From Paenibacillus dokdonensis (GTDB lineage: Bacteria > Bacillota > Bacilli > Paenibacillales > Paenibacillaceae): a stretch of DNA of 64,000 bases. Made by a program: the position numbers and the translations under genes. The first letter of the stretch is position 1; the number at the start of each line of letters is the position of its first letter. The notes under the pieces are model-generated. The model worked only from the letters and a program-made list of their open reading frames with translations. It ran no database searches and was not told where the DNA came from. This document shows, piece by piece, positions 52,946-61,980 of the stretch. Location: contig NZ_STGQ01000002.1 in assembly GCF_004916975.1 (NCBI RefSeq), forward strand, positions 372,001-436,000, written 5' to 3'.

Positions 52946-55744
52946 TTAGTTCACCCCACAGGATAGGTACAATTCAGCAATATCCTCCGCCCTCATCGGG
53001 CGGCTGAAATAATAACCCTGCATCAGGTAGCAGTCGCGGGCAGCCAGGAAATCGGCCTGCTCTTTCGTTTCGACCCCTTCGGCAATTACATTCAAGTCCA
53101 GATTCTGCGCCAGCGTGATGATCGTGTTGGTAATGGCCGCATTATCATCATCCTTGATGATATCCTGCACGAAGGATTTATCGATCTTCAGCGTGCTGAT
53201 CGGGAAGTTCTTCAAATATCCGAGTGACGAGTATCCCGTACCAAAATCATCGATAGCGATACTGATACCAAGTCCCTTTAGCTGCTCCATGGTTTTGAGC
53301 GTAATCTCCGTGTTCTTGATGATTTGATTCTCCGTAACCTCCAAATGAAGGTATTCCGGTGATAAATCCGTCTTTTTCAGGATGCTTTTAACCATACCGA
53401 ATAAATTATCCTGTTCAAACTGCCGGACAGACAGATTCACCGATACACTGATGAGCGGGAAGCCCCGTCTATGCCATTCCTTGATCTGCTTGCAGGCATT
53501 TCTCAGAACCCATTCTCCAATCGGGACGATCAGTCCCGTCTCTTCGGCAATCGGAATGAATTCATCCGGCGATACCATCCCCTCCGTCGGGTGGTTCCAA
53601 CGCAGCAGAGCCTCCACGCCGACGATCGTATTGGTATTATAATTAATTTGCGGTTGATAGTAGATCAACAGCTCGTCCTGGTCGAGAGCTTTATATAAAG
53701 CATTTTCGAATTTAACAATTTCAAAGGTTCTCGTATCCATGCCCGTGCTGAAGAAATGATAGCTATTCCCGGATATTTCCTTTGATTTGTACATTGCCGT
53801 ATCCGCATTCTTGATTAGGGTTTCGCTGGTATCTCCATGATCCGGGAACAGGCTGACGCCAATGCTCGTTTTGATATATACTTCATTATCCTTGACATAG
53901 AAGGGCTCGGCGAATGATGCAATGACCTGATTGACGACCTTCAGAATCTCTTTTCTGCTCATGATGTTCGGTAAAAAGATGGTAAATTCGTCTCCGCCTT
54001 GGCGCGAAACCGTAGCACTTTTCGGAATGCAGGCGCTCAGGCGCTTGGCTACATCGCGCAACAGCAGATCCCCGTAGGAATGCCCCAGCGTATCATTGAT
54101 GAATTTAAAGCGATCCAAATCCAGGTACAGGAGCGCTACTTTTCCCCCATTCATTTGGGCATACTTGATGCCCTGATTCAGCCTGTCTTTGAGTAGAACC
54201 CGGTTAGGCAAATCCGTCACGCTGTCAAAATAAGCATGGTACTTGATTTCCTCTTCCATCTGCTTCCGCTGCGTAATGTCCTTAAAGGTGACCACGTCCC
54301 CCACGATGTCCTCCCCTTCCTTAATAGAAGAGATGACATATTCTACAGGGAAGCTGGAATTATCCTTGCGGTAGAAGCGGTCATCGGTATGACAGTTGCT
54401 CCATGCGCGCTGATTGATATAGGTTTCCTGCTGTTTTCTCGCTTTTTTTCCATTGAAAACAATGCTGCCCGGCTGCCCGATCAGTTCGCCCTTCATTTCA
54501 TAGCCCAGCATGGCCTCGCCGGCCGGATTGCAGAATGTAATGTTGCCCTCCAGATCCAGACCGAAAATCCCCTCACCCGCCGAGTTAAGAATCAATTCCT
54601 TCTCCCGGCTCAGATGCTGGAGCTCAGCAATAACCCGTTCAAGCTCCTTGTTCTTAAAAGTAATCTCCGAGGTTCTCTCCTCGATAATGACCTCCTGCTT
54701 CTCCATATAAAGCAGATTGGACAACGTTGAGGCTGTGGCTTCCACGATGGATTGGCACAGCTGGACGGTCGCTTCGGAATACGCTGTGATTTTCTCCCCC
54801 AGATTTACGACGGCAATGACACCCAGTACTTCTCCCATGGACACGAGCGGGAACATGAACATCCCTTTGATCCCAAAATCGCGGCAAGCGTCATGGTTCG
54901 GTCTGTCATCCTCGAAGACATCGGGAATGATGATTACCTTTTTGGTGCTAATAACCTCTTGAAAAACCGCGTCATTCTCCGGGTCGATTTTGATTTTTTG
55001 ATGCGTTCGCATCCAGTCCTCTTCAGTCCAGTCGCTGTCCTTACTGAGCTTAGCCGGTTTGATTCGTTTACCTGCCAGCGGATCCAGCAGATGCGCTCCG
55101 ACGTTATAGTTGTTCAGTACTTTAGCAATATAGTAGAAGCTTGTATCCAGTCCTTGCTGCATGGTAGAACACATTGACAGGTTGCGTGTCACATCGAGCA
55201 GGAGCTGCTTCTCAGCGATCAAATTTTCCTTATGCGTCAAATTGTTGGCGTTACGGATGGCAACAGCCGCCATATTGACATAAGCCTCGACGGTTTGAAT
55301 CTCCGAATTTGTCAGGTTCATCGGAATGCCGTAATCAAACAAAAATGCGAGTCCAAACAGCTCCTTCTCATACGAGATGGGAAGAACGAGCAGTGATTTG
55401 ATCTCAAATCCCTCGATAGCCCAGGAGTCGGGGCGTTCATCTTGTGATGTGTCGGGAATGTAGATCGTTTTTTGCGTTTCGATCACTTCCTTGGCCAGCT
55501 GATCACGTCGGGTATCGATAATGTGCATGTCCAGCGTCATGCCGTTAATGGTTTCCGGTTTGCCGACATATCCTCTGAAAGTCCCATCTTCTTGCGGCAA
55601 ATAAATTCCCACCGAATCACATTGGACAATTTCCTCCGAGATTGCAGTCGTTACATGCTGTAGTACCTCTCGTAATTCCAGCTTGGTGTTGATCAATTTT
55701 GTAATGTTCGCAAGCCGGGAATACCTCGTTTGCTCCTTCACCAT
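52946..55744 (-). CDS. GAF-GAF-PAS-GGDEF-EAL cyclic-di-GMP enzyme
   Basis: 932 residues from ATG at 55744 with GGGGAG 5 bases upstream. Domains: GAF (about 20-165), GAF (about 190-345), helical linker, PAS (about 380-490), GGDEF with intact SRQGGDEF (583-587), EAL with VEALLRWNHP (711-713), and the downstream DDFGTGYSSLGYLKNF and VIAEGVETKEQADF catalytic regions. Both cyclase and phosphodiesterase active sites look complete. The RxxD inhibitory site is absent before GGDEF (PKSA in that place). No membrane helix, so it is cytosolic and senses ligands through GAF/PAS. Probable c-di-GMP controller for nearby polysaccharide operons. Confidence 0.93.
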   Translation of the reverse strand: MVKEQTRYSRLANITKLINTKLELREVLQHVTTAISEEIVQCDSVGIYLPQEDGTFRGYVGKPETINGMTLDMHIIDTRRDQLAKEVIETQKTIYIPDTSQDERPDSWAIEGFEIKSLLVLPISYEKELFGLAFLFDYGIPMNLTNSEIQTVEAYVNMAAVAIRNANNLTHKENLIAEKQLLLDVTRNLSMCSTMQQGLDTSFYYIAKVLNNYNVGAHLLDPLAGKRIKPAKLSKDSDWTEEDWMRTHQKIKIDPENDAVFQEVISTKKVIIIPDVFEDDRPNHDACRDFGIKGMFMFPLVSMGEVLGVIAVVNLGEKITAYSEATVQLCQSIVEATASTLSNLLYMEKQEVIIEERTSEITFKNKELERVIAELQHLSREKELILNSAGEGIFGLDLEGNITFCNPAGEAMLGYEMKGELIGQPGSIVFNGKKARKQQETYINQRAWSNCHTDDRFYRKDNSSFPVEYVISSIKEGEDIVGDVVTFKDITQRKQMEEEIKYHAYFDSVTDLPNRVLLKDRLNQGIKYAQMNGGKVALLYLDLDRFKFINDTLGHSYGDLLLRDVAKRLSACIPKSATVSRQGGDEFTIFLPNIMSRKEILKVVNQVIASFAEPFYVKDNEVYIKTSIGVSLFPDHGDTSETLIKNADTAMYKSKEISGNSYHFFSTGMDTRTFEIVKFENALYKALDQDELLIYYQPQINYNTNTIVGVEALLRWNHPTEGMVSPDEFIPIAEETGLIVPIGEWVLRNACKQIKEWHRRGFPLISVSVNLSVRQFEQDNLFGMVKSILKKTDLSPEYLHLEVTENQIIKNTEITLKTMEQLKGLGISIAIDDFGTGYSSLGYLKNFPISTLKIDKSFVQDIIKDDDNAAITNTIITLAQNLDLNVIAEGVETKEQADFLAARDCYLMQGYYFSRPMRAEDIAELYLSCGVN

Positions 55745-56057
55745 CACACGCTCTCCCCTTGTCATCTTCGTTTGGCATCGATGTATGGTCCTGCTAAATA
55801 TGAACTACTTATGTTATACAAGCGTATGATCTCGCAATCCTAAACTTCTGCCATACTTTCTCTGATATAAGGTCCTATTTTCCTTATTTTAACTCAGATC
55901 GGTATCTTTTTTATATATCCAATCCTAAAAAAATAGTAATTTTTAGTTATTTTAACAAAGTAAGCGATAGATAGGCATAGAGAGTGGAATAATCTGTCGT
56001 ACTAGGGCTTTTTTCGCGGTTTACTAGTGGTTTAGACATGGGAGGCTTGGTCTACAT
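55745..56057. other. intergenic region upstream of the GGDEF-EAL gene
   Basis: About 310 AT-rich bases with no supportable gene. No c-di-GMP riboswitch core (conserved GEMM-type bulges) recognised. Confidence 0.4.
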
Positions 56058-56086
56058 AAAAAGCCCCCTCGCGCGAGGGGACTTTC
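56058..56086 (-). terminator. terminator of the ferredoxin-NADP reductase gene
   Basis: The CG-rich palindrome CCCCTCGCGCGAGGGG is followed by CTTTTT on the minus strand, 35 bases after the stop. Confidence 0.75.
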
Positions 56087-56120
56087 ACCTATTATGTTGC
56101 ATGTATATGCGGAAAATGAC

Positions 56121-57170
56121 TCAGACCAGCATGTTCTTCACAAGCTCTTTGTTGCGGTCCTTGAACAGTTCATTATGCGAGGAGACCATGGCGTATCCAT
56201 CGGCATCCGGCTGAATGAACATCTTCGCTTTGTTGACGGCATTCGCCGCGTCCTGGAACGCTCCCGCGATCAGATGCAGCTTGCCTTCATGCTTCAGAAT
56301 GTCTCCCGCTGCGTAGAGGCCCGGAACGGAAGATTCGCTGCTGGCCGTGCCTGCTATGTAGAAATCTTCCGCGATGTCGATCTGGAGCGTACTGTTCTCC
56401 AAAAGGGAAGCGTCGCGCTCATAGCCGTGATTGATGATCACCTCATCCACTTCCAGATCCAGCACTTCACCGGTCTGGTGGTGCATCAGCTCCACGCGCT
56501 CAATCACCTCATGATCGCCGCGTGCATGAAGCTTCGAAATGGAGGTATATGAAAGGCATTCCACCGAGCTGTTCAGCAGATGTCCCACCGTCGCCTCGTG
56601 ACCGGTCAACGATTCCTTGCGGTATGTGATATAGACCTTCTTCGCGATCGGCTCCAGCTCGTTCGCCCAGTCGACGGCCGCGTTGCCGCCGCCAGAAATG
56701 ATGACGGTCTTATCCTTGAACTGCTTCAAGGACTTCACCGTATAATGAAGGTTGCTGACTTCGAAGCGGCTTGCCCCTTCGATATCCAGCCTCTGCGGGT
56801 TCAGGATGCCTCCTCCGACCGCCACGATGACGGTTTTCGAGAGATGGACGCGCCCTGAAGCGGCGTGGAGCTCGAATATCCCGTCCGAGCTTCGCGTGAT
56901 GGACTCGATCTTCTCATTCAGCACGACCTCGGGATTGAACGTCAGTCCCTGCTGCACCAACTGCTCGATCAGCTTCGCTGCAGGCATCGGTGTCAAGCCG
57001 CCGACGTCCCATATCATTTTTTCCGGATATACGTGGACTTTGCCGCCAAGCTCAGGCTGGAATTCGATAATTTTGGTTTTCATTTCTCTCAAGCCACTAT
57101 AAAATGCGGAATAAAGTCCGGCCGGACCCCCGCCGATCACTGTCATATCGAAAATTTCTTCTTGAACCAT
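56121..57170 (-). CDS. ferredoxin/flavodoxin-NADP reductase, TrxB-like (YumC/YcgT type)
   Basis: 349 residues. FAD domain VIGGGPAGLYSAFYSGL, NADP domain IISGGGNAAVDWANEL, and YAAGDILKHEGKLHLIAGAF near the end; no CxxC, so not thioredoxin reductase. YumC-type reductases pass electrons to ferredoxin or flavodoxin, which in iron-starved cells can support siderophore-iron release. Divergent from the siderophore importer, with its own promoter and Fur box (57216-57269), strongly suggesting iron regulation. GAGGAG before the start. Confidence 0.93.
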   Translation of the reverse strand: MVQEEIFDMTVIGGGPAGLYSAFYSGLREMKTKIIEFQPELGGKVHVYPEKMIWDVGGLTPMPAAKLIEQLVQQGLTFNPEVVLNEKIESITRSSDGIFELHAASGRVHLSKTVIVAVGGGILNPQRLDIEGASRFEVSNLHYTVKSLKQFKDKTVIISGGGNAAVDWANELEPIAKKVYITYRKESLTGHEATVGHLLNSSVECLSYTSISKLHARGDHEVIERVELMHHQTGEVLDLEVDEVIINHGYERDASLLENSTLQIDIAEDFYIAGTASSESSVPGLYAAGDILKHEGKLHLIAGAFQDAANAVNKAKMFIQPDADGYAMVSSHNELFKDRNKELVKNMLV

Positions 57171-57215
57171 TCCCGCTCGCTCCTCAGAAATTTATTGTTA
57201 ATTGTAGTGTTTCAG

Positions 57216-57230
57216 TGATAACAATTCTCA
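57216..57230 (-). promoter_or_regulatory. Fur box for the reductase gene
   Basis: TGATAACAATTCTCA matches the 7-1-7 Fur motif in 12 of 14 defined positions, just downstream of the reductase promoter. Confidence 0.8.
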
Positions 57231-57240
57231 TTCTCAATTA

Positions 57241-57269
57241 AATATACACTCATTACGATTACTTTTCAA
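57241..57269 (-). promoter_or_regulatory. promoter of the ferredoxin-NADP reductase gene
   Basis: Minus strand TTGAAA (57264-57269), 17 bases, TATATT (57241-57246). Confidence 0.75.
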
Positions 57270-57315
57270 GATTCTATTGACATTTATTCAATTTCTACTT
57301 ATGATTTAGTCGATA

Positions 57316-57345
57316 TTGAGAATCATTATCAGTGATTTTTATAAT
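57316..57345 (+). promoter_or_regulatory. promoter and Fur box of the siderophore importer
   Basis: TTGAGA (57316-57321), 18 bases, TATAAT (57340-57345). The Fur box TGAGAATCATTATCA (57317-57331), a near-perfect 7-1-7 motif, overlaps the -35. Confidence 0.88.
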
Positions 57346-57377
57346 AAAAGATACATGATAAATAGGGGGACAAAGTC

Positions 57378-58163
57378 ATGGTTCGACTGTACACAACGGA
57401 ATTAAACATTGGATACGGCGAACGCTCCATTGTGAAGAATCTTAGTGTGAACATTCCCGACAAGAAGATAACCGCAATCATCGGCTCTAACGGATGCGGC
57501 AAATCCACACTGCTGAAAGCCATCACACGGATCATTCCACATCAAGGCGGTACGGTTATTCTGGACGGTGAAAATATTGCCAAGGAAAATACGAAGCAAT
57601 TGGCGAGAAAGATGGCCATCCTGCCGCAGACACCGGAAAGTGCTGCAGGTCTTACCGTCGGTGAACTGGTATCTTATGGACGTTTTCCATATCAAAAGGG
57701 CTTTGGACGCCTGACGACACGAGATTACGAGGTCATCGATTGGGCATTGGAGAAAACAGGTACCCTTGACTTTAAGTTCCGCTCGGTGGATACGTTATCC
57801 GGTGGACAACGCCAGCGGGTATGGATTGCCATGGCACTAGCTCAAGAGACGGATATCATTTTTCTCGATGAACCGACTACCTACCTTGATATGGCACATC
57901 AGCTTGAGGTTTTGGAGCTTTTGCAGAAGCTGAATCTGGAACAAGAGCGGACGATCGTCATGGTACTGCATGATATTAACCAGGCGGCACGGTTCGCCGA
58001 CTACCTTGTGGCCCTAAAAGACGGTGAAATTGTCAAAACCGGCAGCAGCGAGGAAGTCATTTGTCCTGAAGTACTTAAGCAGGTGTATCAAATTGACGCG
58101 GCCATCGGACTTGATCCCCGTACTGATAAGCCAATGTGCGTCACATATAACCTTATTAAATAA
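57378..58163 (+). CDS. iron-siderophore ABC transporter ATPase (FecE-like)
   Basis: 261 residues. Walker A IGSNGCGKSTLLKAI, Q-loop LPQTPESAAGLTV, signature LSGGQRQRVWIAMALA, Walker B IIFLDEPTTYLDMAHQ, switch HDINQAARFAD. These match the FepC/FecE/FhuC group that powers ferric siderophore uptake. First gene of a four-gene operon (ATPase, binding protein, two permeases), under a Fur box. Start has AGGGGG 9 bases upstream. Which siderophore is used cannot be told. Confidence 0.96.
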   Translation: MVRLYTTELNIGYGERSIVKNLSVNIPDKKITAIIGSNGCGKSTLLKAITRIIPHQGGTVILDGENIAKENTKQLARKMAILPQTPESAAGLTVGELVSYGRFPYQKGFGRLTTRDYEVIDWALEKTGTLDFKFRSVDTLSGGQRQRVWIAMALAQETDIIFLDEPTTYLDMAHQLEVLELLQKLNLEQERTIVMVLHDINQAARFADYLVALKDGEIVKTGSSEEVICPEVLKQVYQIDAAIGLDPRTDKPMCVTYNLIK

Positions 58164-58227
58164 AGGATGCTACTAATCCTGAAATTGGATCCCATCTAAC
58201 TTTATCCCCAAGAAGGAGTTTACTCTC

Positions 58228-59169
58228 ATGAAAAAAGCTTTCATACCACTCTTATTATGCTTCATTCTGGTCTTAAGCGCCTGTGGCAACAAAGCCACCA
58301 GCGAGCCATCCGGCGATAAAGTCGAAGGCAATGCGGCCGCTGAAAGCGCCAAGCCGCAAACCATCACATACCAGTCGGAAAACGGTCCCGTTGAAGTTCC
58401 GGCTGATCCGAAGCGTGTCGTGGTTCTCTCGTCTTTTACCGGGAACGTGATGTCCCTGGGTGTCAATCTGGTCGGCGTCGACTCCTGGTCGAAAATGAAT
58501 CCGAATTTCCAGGATAAACTGAAGGATGTTCAGGAAGTATCCGATGAGAATCTGGAGAAAATCATTGAGCTGAACCCGGACCTGATCATCGGTCTCTCCA
58601 ACATCAAAAATCTCGATAAGCTGAAACAAATTGCTCCGACAGTTACTTATACTTATGGTAAAGTCGACTACTTAACGCAGCACCTGGAAATCGGCAAGCT
58701 GTTGAACAAGGAAAAGGAAGCAGAGGCATGGGTGGATGACTTCAAGGCCCGCACTCAAAAAGCCGGCGATGAAATCAAAGCCAAGATTGGCGAGAATGCT
58801 ACCGTTTCCGTTATTGAAAGTTTCGACAAGCAGCTGTATGTCTTCGGCGATAACTGGGGCCGCGGCACAGAGATTCTATACCAGCAAATGAAGCTGAAAA
58901 TGCCTCAAAAAGTGAAGGACGCAGCACTGAAGGAAGGCTACTACGCCATATCTCCTGAAGTACTGCCTGATTTCGCAGGTGATTATGTGATTTTCAGCAA
59001 AAATAAGGATGCGGATAATTCGTTCGAGGGAACCAATACGTATAAAAATATTCCTGCCGTTAAAAACAACCATGTGTATGTAGCTGATGCCAAAGCGTTT
59101 TATTTCAATGATCCTTTGACGCTGGATTATCAGCTGGAATTCTTTACTAAAAGCTTTCTAGGGAAGTAA
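58228..59169 (+). CDS. iron-siderophore binding lipoprotein
   Basis: 313 residues. Lipoprotein signal ending VLSACG (Cys19). Class III periplasmic-type binding protein with two lobes joined by a long helix: PKRVVVLSSFTGNVMSLGVN, IELNPDLIIGLSNIKNLDKL, and the C-terminal NIPAVKNNHVYVADAKAFYF. Typical of the FhuD/FeuA/YfiY proteins that bind ferric siderophores and dock on FecCD permeases. Encoded 64 bases after the ATPase and 6 bases before permease 1. AAGGAG before ATG. Confidence 0.94.
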   Translation: MKKAFIPLLLCFILVLSACGNKATSEPSGDKVEGNAAAESAKPQTITYQSENGPVEVPADPKRVVVLSSFTGNVMSLGVNLVGVDSWSKMNPNFQDKLKDVQEVSDENLEKIIELNPDLIIGLSNIKNLDKLKQIAPTVTYTYGKVDYLTQHLEIGKLLNKEKEAEAWVDDFKARTQKAGDEIKAKIGENATVSVIESFDKQLYVFGDNWGRGTEILYQQMKLKMPQKVKDAALKEGYYAISPEVLPDFAGDYVIFSKNKDADNSFEGTNTYKNIPAVKNNHVYVADAKAFYFNDPLTLDYQLEFFTKSFLGK

Positions 59170-59175
59170 GGCGTA

Positions 59176-60189
59176 ATGAAGACAAAATCTGAACGCATAC
59201 GCATCCCATTTATCTACAAAATACTCGCGGCGGTATTGCTATTTATTGCTATCTTTGTGCTCGCCATGGTGCTAGGGGCAGCAGATACTTCGATCACAGA
59301 TGTATGGTCGGCTCTAACAAGCAGCAGTGACGGGGAAAAATTATCCATAATCCGTGAAATTCGCCTGCCTCGCGAGATTGCCGCGATCTTCGTTGGAGCG
59401 GCGCTGGCTGTCTCCGGTGCGATTATGCAGGGTATGACGCGCAACCCGCTGGCCGATCCAGGACTTCTAGGACTGACGGCCGGAGCCAATGCGGCGCTGG
59501 CGGTGACGATTGCCTTTATTCCCTCAGTCAATTATTTCGGACTTATGGTGGCATGCTTTATCGGTGCTGCGGTCGGTGCAGCTTTGGTATTCGGGATCAG
59601 CGCAGTCAAAAGAGGCGGCTTCTCCCCGCTGCGCATCGTTCTGGCCGGTGCTGCCATCTCGGCTTTTCTATATGCCGTCGGGGACGGTGTAGGTATTACT
59701 TTCAAGATTTCGAAGGACGTATCCATGTGGACCTCCGGCGGCCTGGTCGGAGCCAATTGGGAGCAGCTTCAGGTCATCGTACCATTTATCGTTGTCGGCA
59801 TCATTATTGCGATATTGCTGTCTAAACAGCTGACGATCTTAAGTCTCAGCGAGGAAGTTGCCGTGGGTCTCGGCCAAAAGACCGCTCGCATTAAAGCCAT
59901 TTTGTTTGTCGTAACGGTTATGCTGGCAGGCGCCTCTGTCGCGCTGGTCGGCAGCCTGACCTTTATCGGACTCATGATTCCGCATATCGTGCGGGCGATT
60001 GTCGGAACCGATTACCGTTATACCATTCCGATGTCCGGCCTCGTGGGTGCTACGTTCATGATGTTCGCCGACACCTTGGCCCGAACCATCAGCGCTCCTT
60101 ACGAGGCACCGGTGGCTGCCATTGTGGCCGTCCTGGGCCTGCCCTTCTTCCTCGTCATCGTGCGTAAAGGAGGAAGAGCATTCTCATGA
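59176..60189 (+). CDS. FecCD-family siderophore permease 1
   Basis: 337 residues with nine or ten membrane helices. FecCD signatures LPREIAAIFVGAALAVSGAI, MQGMTRNPLADPGLLGLTAG and VGSLTFIGLMIPHIVRAIVG, the last being the loop that contacts the ATPase. Forms the heterodimeric channel with the next gene product; the two reading frames overlap by 4 bases (ATGA), implying 1:1 expression. Confidence 0.95.
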   Translation: MKTKSERIRIPFIYKILAAVLLFIAIFVLAMVLGAADTSITDVWSALTSSSDGEKLSIIREIRLPREIAAIFVGAALAVSGAIMQGMTRNPLADPGLLGLTAGANAALAVTIAFIPSVNYFGLMVACFIGAAVGAALVFGISAVKRGGFSPLRIVLAGAAISAFLYAVGDGVGITFKISKDVSMWTSGGLVGANWEQLQVIVPFIVVGIIIAILLSKQLTILSLSEEVAVGLGQKTARIKAILFVVTVMLAGASVALVGSLTFIGLMIPHIVRAIVGTDYRYTIPMSGLVGATFMMFADTLARTISAPYEAPVAAIVAVLGLPFFLVIVRKGGRAFS

Positions 60190-61193
60190 TTCATCCATCT
60201 CTCATCAAGAAGCACCGCCTTATTATGCTGATCCTGTTCGTACTTATCGTATTGACCATGATCGTCAGCATGGGACTCGGATACTCTACCTTATCTTTTG
60301 ACCGGCTCCTGCCGACGCTGTTCGGACAAGGAACGTTCAAAGAGAACTTCGTGCTGTTCTCCGTGCGTTTGCCGCGGATTGTTATTACACTGCTGGCGGG
60401 CATGGCACTGGCACTGTCCGGATCGATTTTACAGGGAATCACCCGCAATGATCTGGCAGATCCCGGTATCGTCGGTATCAACTCCGGGGCAGGCGTAGCG
60501 GTAGCACTGTTTTTCCTGTTTGCGCCAATTGATGCCGGCTCGTTTATTTATTTGCTGCCGGTGATGGCCTTTGCCGGCGCCGTGCTTACTGCTTGCCTCA
60601 TCTATTTCTTTTCATATAACCGGAAGACGGGCCTGCAGCCGGTCAAGATGGTGCTGATGGGCGTAGGATTCTCCATGGCACTCTCCGGCGTGATGGTCGT
60701 GCTCATTTCTTCGGCTCCGAGAGAAAAGGTCGATTTTATCTCCAAGTGGCTGGCGGGCAGCATCTGGGGCGCCGATTGGCCCTTTATCTGGGCGCTTCTG
60801 CCTTGGCTGGTCGTTCTGATCCCCTTTACGCTGTATAAGGCCAATCGACTAAACCTGCTGTCTCTGAACGAGCCTGTAGCCATTGGTGTTGGCATCTCGC
60901 TGAACAAGGAACGGATCGTGCTGTTGTTAACCGCCGTTGCGCTTGCCGCTTCTGCTGTATCCGTTACGGGTGGCATTGCATTTATCGGACTGATGGCTCC
61001 GCATATCGCCAAGGCACTCGTCGGACCCCGGAATCAAATGTTTATCCCTGTGGCAATTCTGACCGGGGGCTGGCTGCTCGTGCTGGCTGATACCATCGGC
61101 CGGCAGGTAGCCGATCCGGATGGACTTCCGGCAGGTATCGTGGTTGCCCTTATCGGCGCACCGTATTTTATCTATTTATTGCTAAAAAAATAA
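60186..61193 (+). CDS. FecCD-family siderophore permease 2
   Basis: 335 residues, related to permease 1: LPRIVITLLAGMALALSGSI, LQGITRNDLADPGIVGINSG, VTGGIAFIGLMAPHIAKALV. About ten membrane helices. Starts within the end of permease 1 and is the last gene of the Fur-regulated importer; a long terminator hairpin follows its stop. Confidence 0.95.
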   Translation: MIHPSLIKKHRLIMLILFVLIVLTMIVSMGLGYSTLSFDRLLPTLFGQGTFKENFVLFSVRLPRIVITLLAGMALALSGSILQGITRNDLADPGIVGINSGAGVAVALFFLFAPIDAGSFIYLLPVMAFAGAVLTACLIYFFSYNRKTGLQPVKMVLMGVGFSMALSGVMVVLISSAPREKVDFISKWLAGSIWGADWPFIWALLPWLVVLIPFTLYKANRLNLLSLNEPVAIGVGISLNKERIVLLLTAVALAASAVSVTGGIAFIGLMAPHIAKALVGPRNQMFIPVAILTGGWLLVLADTIGRQVADPDGLPAGIVVALIGAPYFIYLLLKK

Positions 61194-61209
61194 AATGCTC
61201 CAGCTACAG

Positions 61210-61265
61210 AAAATGCTCAAGCAATGCACGGATTGAATCCGTAAGCTGCTTGAGCATTTTTATTT
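61210..61265. terminator. terminator of the siderophore operon
   Basis: AAAATGCTCAAGCA pairs with TGCTTGAGCATTTT, with inner ACGGATT/AATCCGT, followed by T-rich sequence; convergent with the CPBP gene. Confidence 0.88.
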
Positions 61266-61811
61266 TTAAACGAAGCGTTGTAATCTTCCCGTCTCCATGG
61301 CCTTCACTTCTCCTTGTATACGCAGCTTCCACATAAACCACAACATCAGCACTCCGCTCACAATAAACCCTATCACGCCTTCCCCGTTCATGATGAACAG
61401 ATTCCCTTGGAGCAGACCCTGCTTGTTTGTATAGATATCGCCGAGTACGGTCGTGTTGACCACATTCCATACAGAATGGAAGAACAGTACAGGAATGAGG
61501 CTGCCGGACAAATCGTATGCGTATGAGAAGGCAAAACTGACGGCAAAGACCACTCCGGCCTGCACGGCGCAGGTTAACAGCGGATGGCTCATATCAGTGG
61601 CTCTAGCCAACAGATAGACAGCAGGCATGTGATACAGAGCCCATACGATGCCTACAATGAATGTCGCTTTTAATTTTCCATAAATCCGGGTGAGCTCAGG
61701 CAGCAGATAACCGCGCCAGCCGTACTCCTCCCCTAATACCACGACGATATTGACAACGATGGTCACAACCACCGTGATGATGGCTTTCATAACGCTCCTC
61801 ACGGGATTCAT
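61266..61811 (-). CDS. CPBP-family intramembrane protease, N-terminally short
   Basis: 181 residues. Core motifs of CPBP/CAAX proteases are complete: GEEYGWRGYLLPEL (E-E and the R), ALYHMPAVYLL (His), LIPVLFFHSVWNVV (His and Asn). Five or six hydrophobic stretches. The GEE motif is only 26-28 residues from the start, whereas typical members have three or four helices before it, so the N-terminus looks truncated. An ATG at 61790 has AGGAG 4 bases upstream and may be the true start. Members act in prenyl-protein processing or bacteriocin self-immunity. Confidence 0.75.
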   Translation of the reverse strand: MNPVRSVMKAIITVVVTIVVNIVVVLGEEYGWRGYLLPELTRIYGKLKATFIVGIVWALYHMPAVYLLARATDMSHPLLTCAVQAGVVFAVSFAFSYAYDLSGSLIPVLFFHSVWNVVNTTVLGDIYTNKQGLLQGNLFIMNGEGVIGFIVSGVLMLWFMWKLRIQGEVKAMETGRLQRFV

Positions 61812-61938
61812 TTGCTTACATTTCCCATTGTAGAGCGGTTAGAAGGTGGTCTGAAGAAACTTAAGTCATCTGTTCACCGTGACTTTCGTAAACATTTGGA
61901 ATATGACTTTAGTAATCTATTCCTTTTCGCATCTGGAA

Positions 61939-61947
61939 TGGTATAAT
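61939..61947 (+). promoter_or_regulatory. extended -10 promoter of the two-component pair
   Basis: TG-G-TATAAT, with the transcript start expected near 61954, about 27 bases before the kinase ATG. No good -35. Confidence 0.5.
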
Positions 61948-61980
61948 TTAGGAAATATGAATCGTTCTGGAAGTGATGCG

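Noticed and set aside
55745..56057. Possible c-di-GMP riboswitch upstream of the GGDEF-EAL gene
   Set aside because: No GEMM-like conserved core or paired helices could be found by eye.
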